Under the pieces are notes generated by a model. That model was given only the letters and a program-made list of their open reading frames with translations, ran no database searches and had not been told where the DNA came from. A DNA stretch of 35,482 bases from Paucibacter sp. DJ2R-2 (GTDB taxonomy: Bacteria; Pseudomonadota; Gammaproteobacteria; Burkholderiales; Burkholderiaceae_C), in assembly GCF_025717675.1 (NCBI RefSeq), contig NZ_JAJIRT010000017.1:1-35482 (forward strand). Direction: 5' to 3'. A program made the translations under genes and the position numbers. Below, one piece after another: positions 35,418 to 35,482 of the stretch (position 1 is the first letter of the stretch; each line of letters opens with the position of its first letter).

Positions 35418-35482
35418 AGCCTGACGATGACCTACTTTCACACGGGAACCCGCACTATCATCGGCGCTGAGGCATTTCACTG
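35418..35482 (-). rRNA. rrf: 5S ribosomal RNA, 3' part (runs off the window)
   Basis: The last 65 nt on the minus strand match the 3' half of a betaproteobacterial 5S rRNA, including GATGATAGTGCGGG, CCCGTGTGAAAGTAGGTCAT and the terminal CGTCAGGCT. The rest, and presumably 23S, 16S and spacer tRNAs, lie beyond the right edge. The rrn operon therefore points toward the J-domain gene. Confidence 0.95.

Overview
The window looks like chromosomal core DNA of a GC-rich betaproteobacterium of the order Burkholderiales, probably near the Roseateles/Rubrivivax/Sphaerotilus group. The evidence is the gene order (tig-clpP-clpX-lon; ilvI-ilvH-ilvC-pssA-leuA with a divergent ECF sigma/DUF3619/DUF3106/RDD block), the protein families and the 5S rRNA fragment at the right edge. 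The genus is inferred, not proven. No insertion sequence, prophage, plasmid gene or CRISPR array is visible.

Layout. 1-1060: four identical tRNA-Gly(GCC) genes and one tRNA-Cys(GCA), all on the minus strand, with two look-alike terminators and two promoters. 1099-7212, minus strand: the proteostasis block tRNA-Leu(UAG)-tig / clpP-clpX / lon, with heat-shock (sigma-32) type promoter candidates before clpP and lon. 7395-11726, minus: an RND efflux permease and its lipoprotein adaptor behind a near-consensus sigma-70 promoter. 11954-14966, plus: hpnC-hpnD-hpnE, squalene synthesis from farnesyl diphosphate, with overlapping stop/start codons. 15019-17082: an exported protein resembling TIGR03790 and a divergent IclR-family regulator. 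17178-18284, minus: a PBP7-type D-Ala-D-Ala endopeptidase.

18431-24754, minus: branched-chain amino acid and phospholipid genes ilvI-ilvH-ilvC, pssA and leuA. A 19-codon leader peptide with four consecutive Leu codons, followed by a competing antiterminator and a terminator, lies directly before leuA. This is a textbook transcription attenuator and is the best find here. A second terminator-like hairpin lies in the ilvI leader.

25007-27877, plus: ECF sigma factor, a single-span DUF3619 protein, an exported DUF3106 protein, an RDD membrane protein and diacylglycerol kinase. The first three resemble a sigma/anti-sigma/periplasmic sensor set in architecture only. 27934-29997, minus: nadE-glnB, pairing NAD synthetase with a PII nitrogen sensor. 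30011-31177, plus: a FemAB/GNAT-like acyltransferase. 31303-34311: soluble (ppa) and proton-pumping (hppA) pyrophosphatases transcribed divergently around a 25-bp inverted repeat. 34473-35327: a J-domain protein that converges on an rrn operon, whose terminator and 5S 3' end close the window.

Most genes are housekeeping. The new interest is mainly regulatory: the leuA attenuator, the ilvI leader, the heat-shock promoters, possible leaderless starts, the ppa/hppA operator and the sigma/DUF3619/DUF3106 unit.
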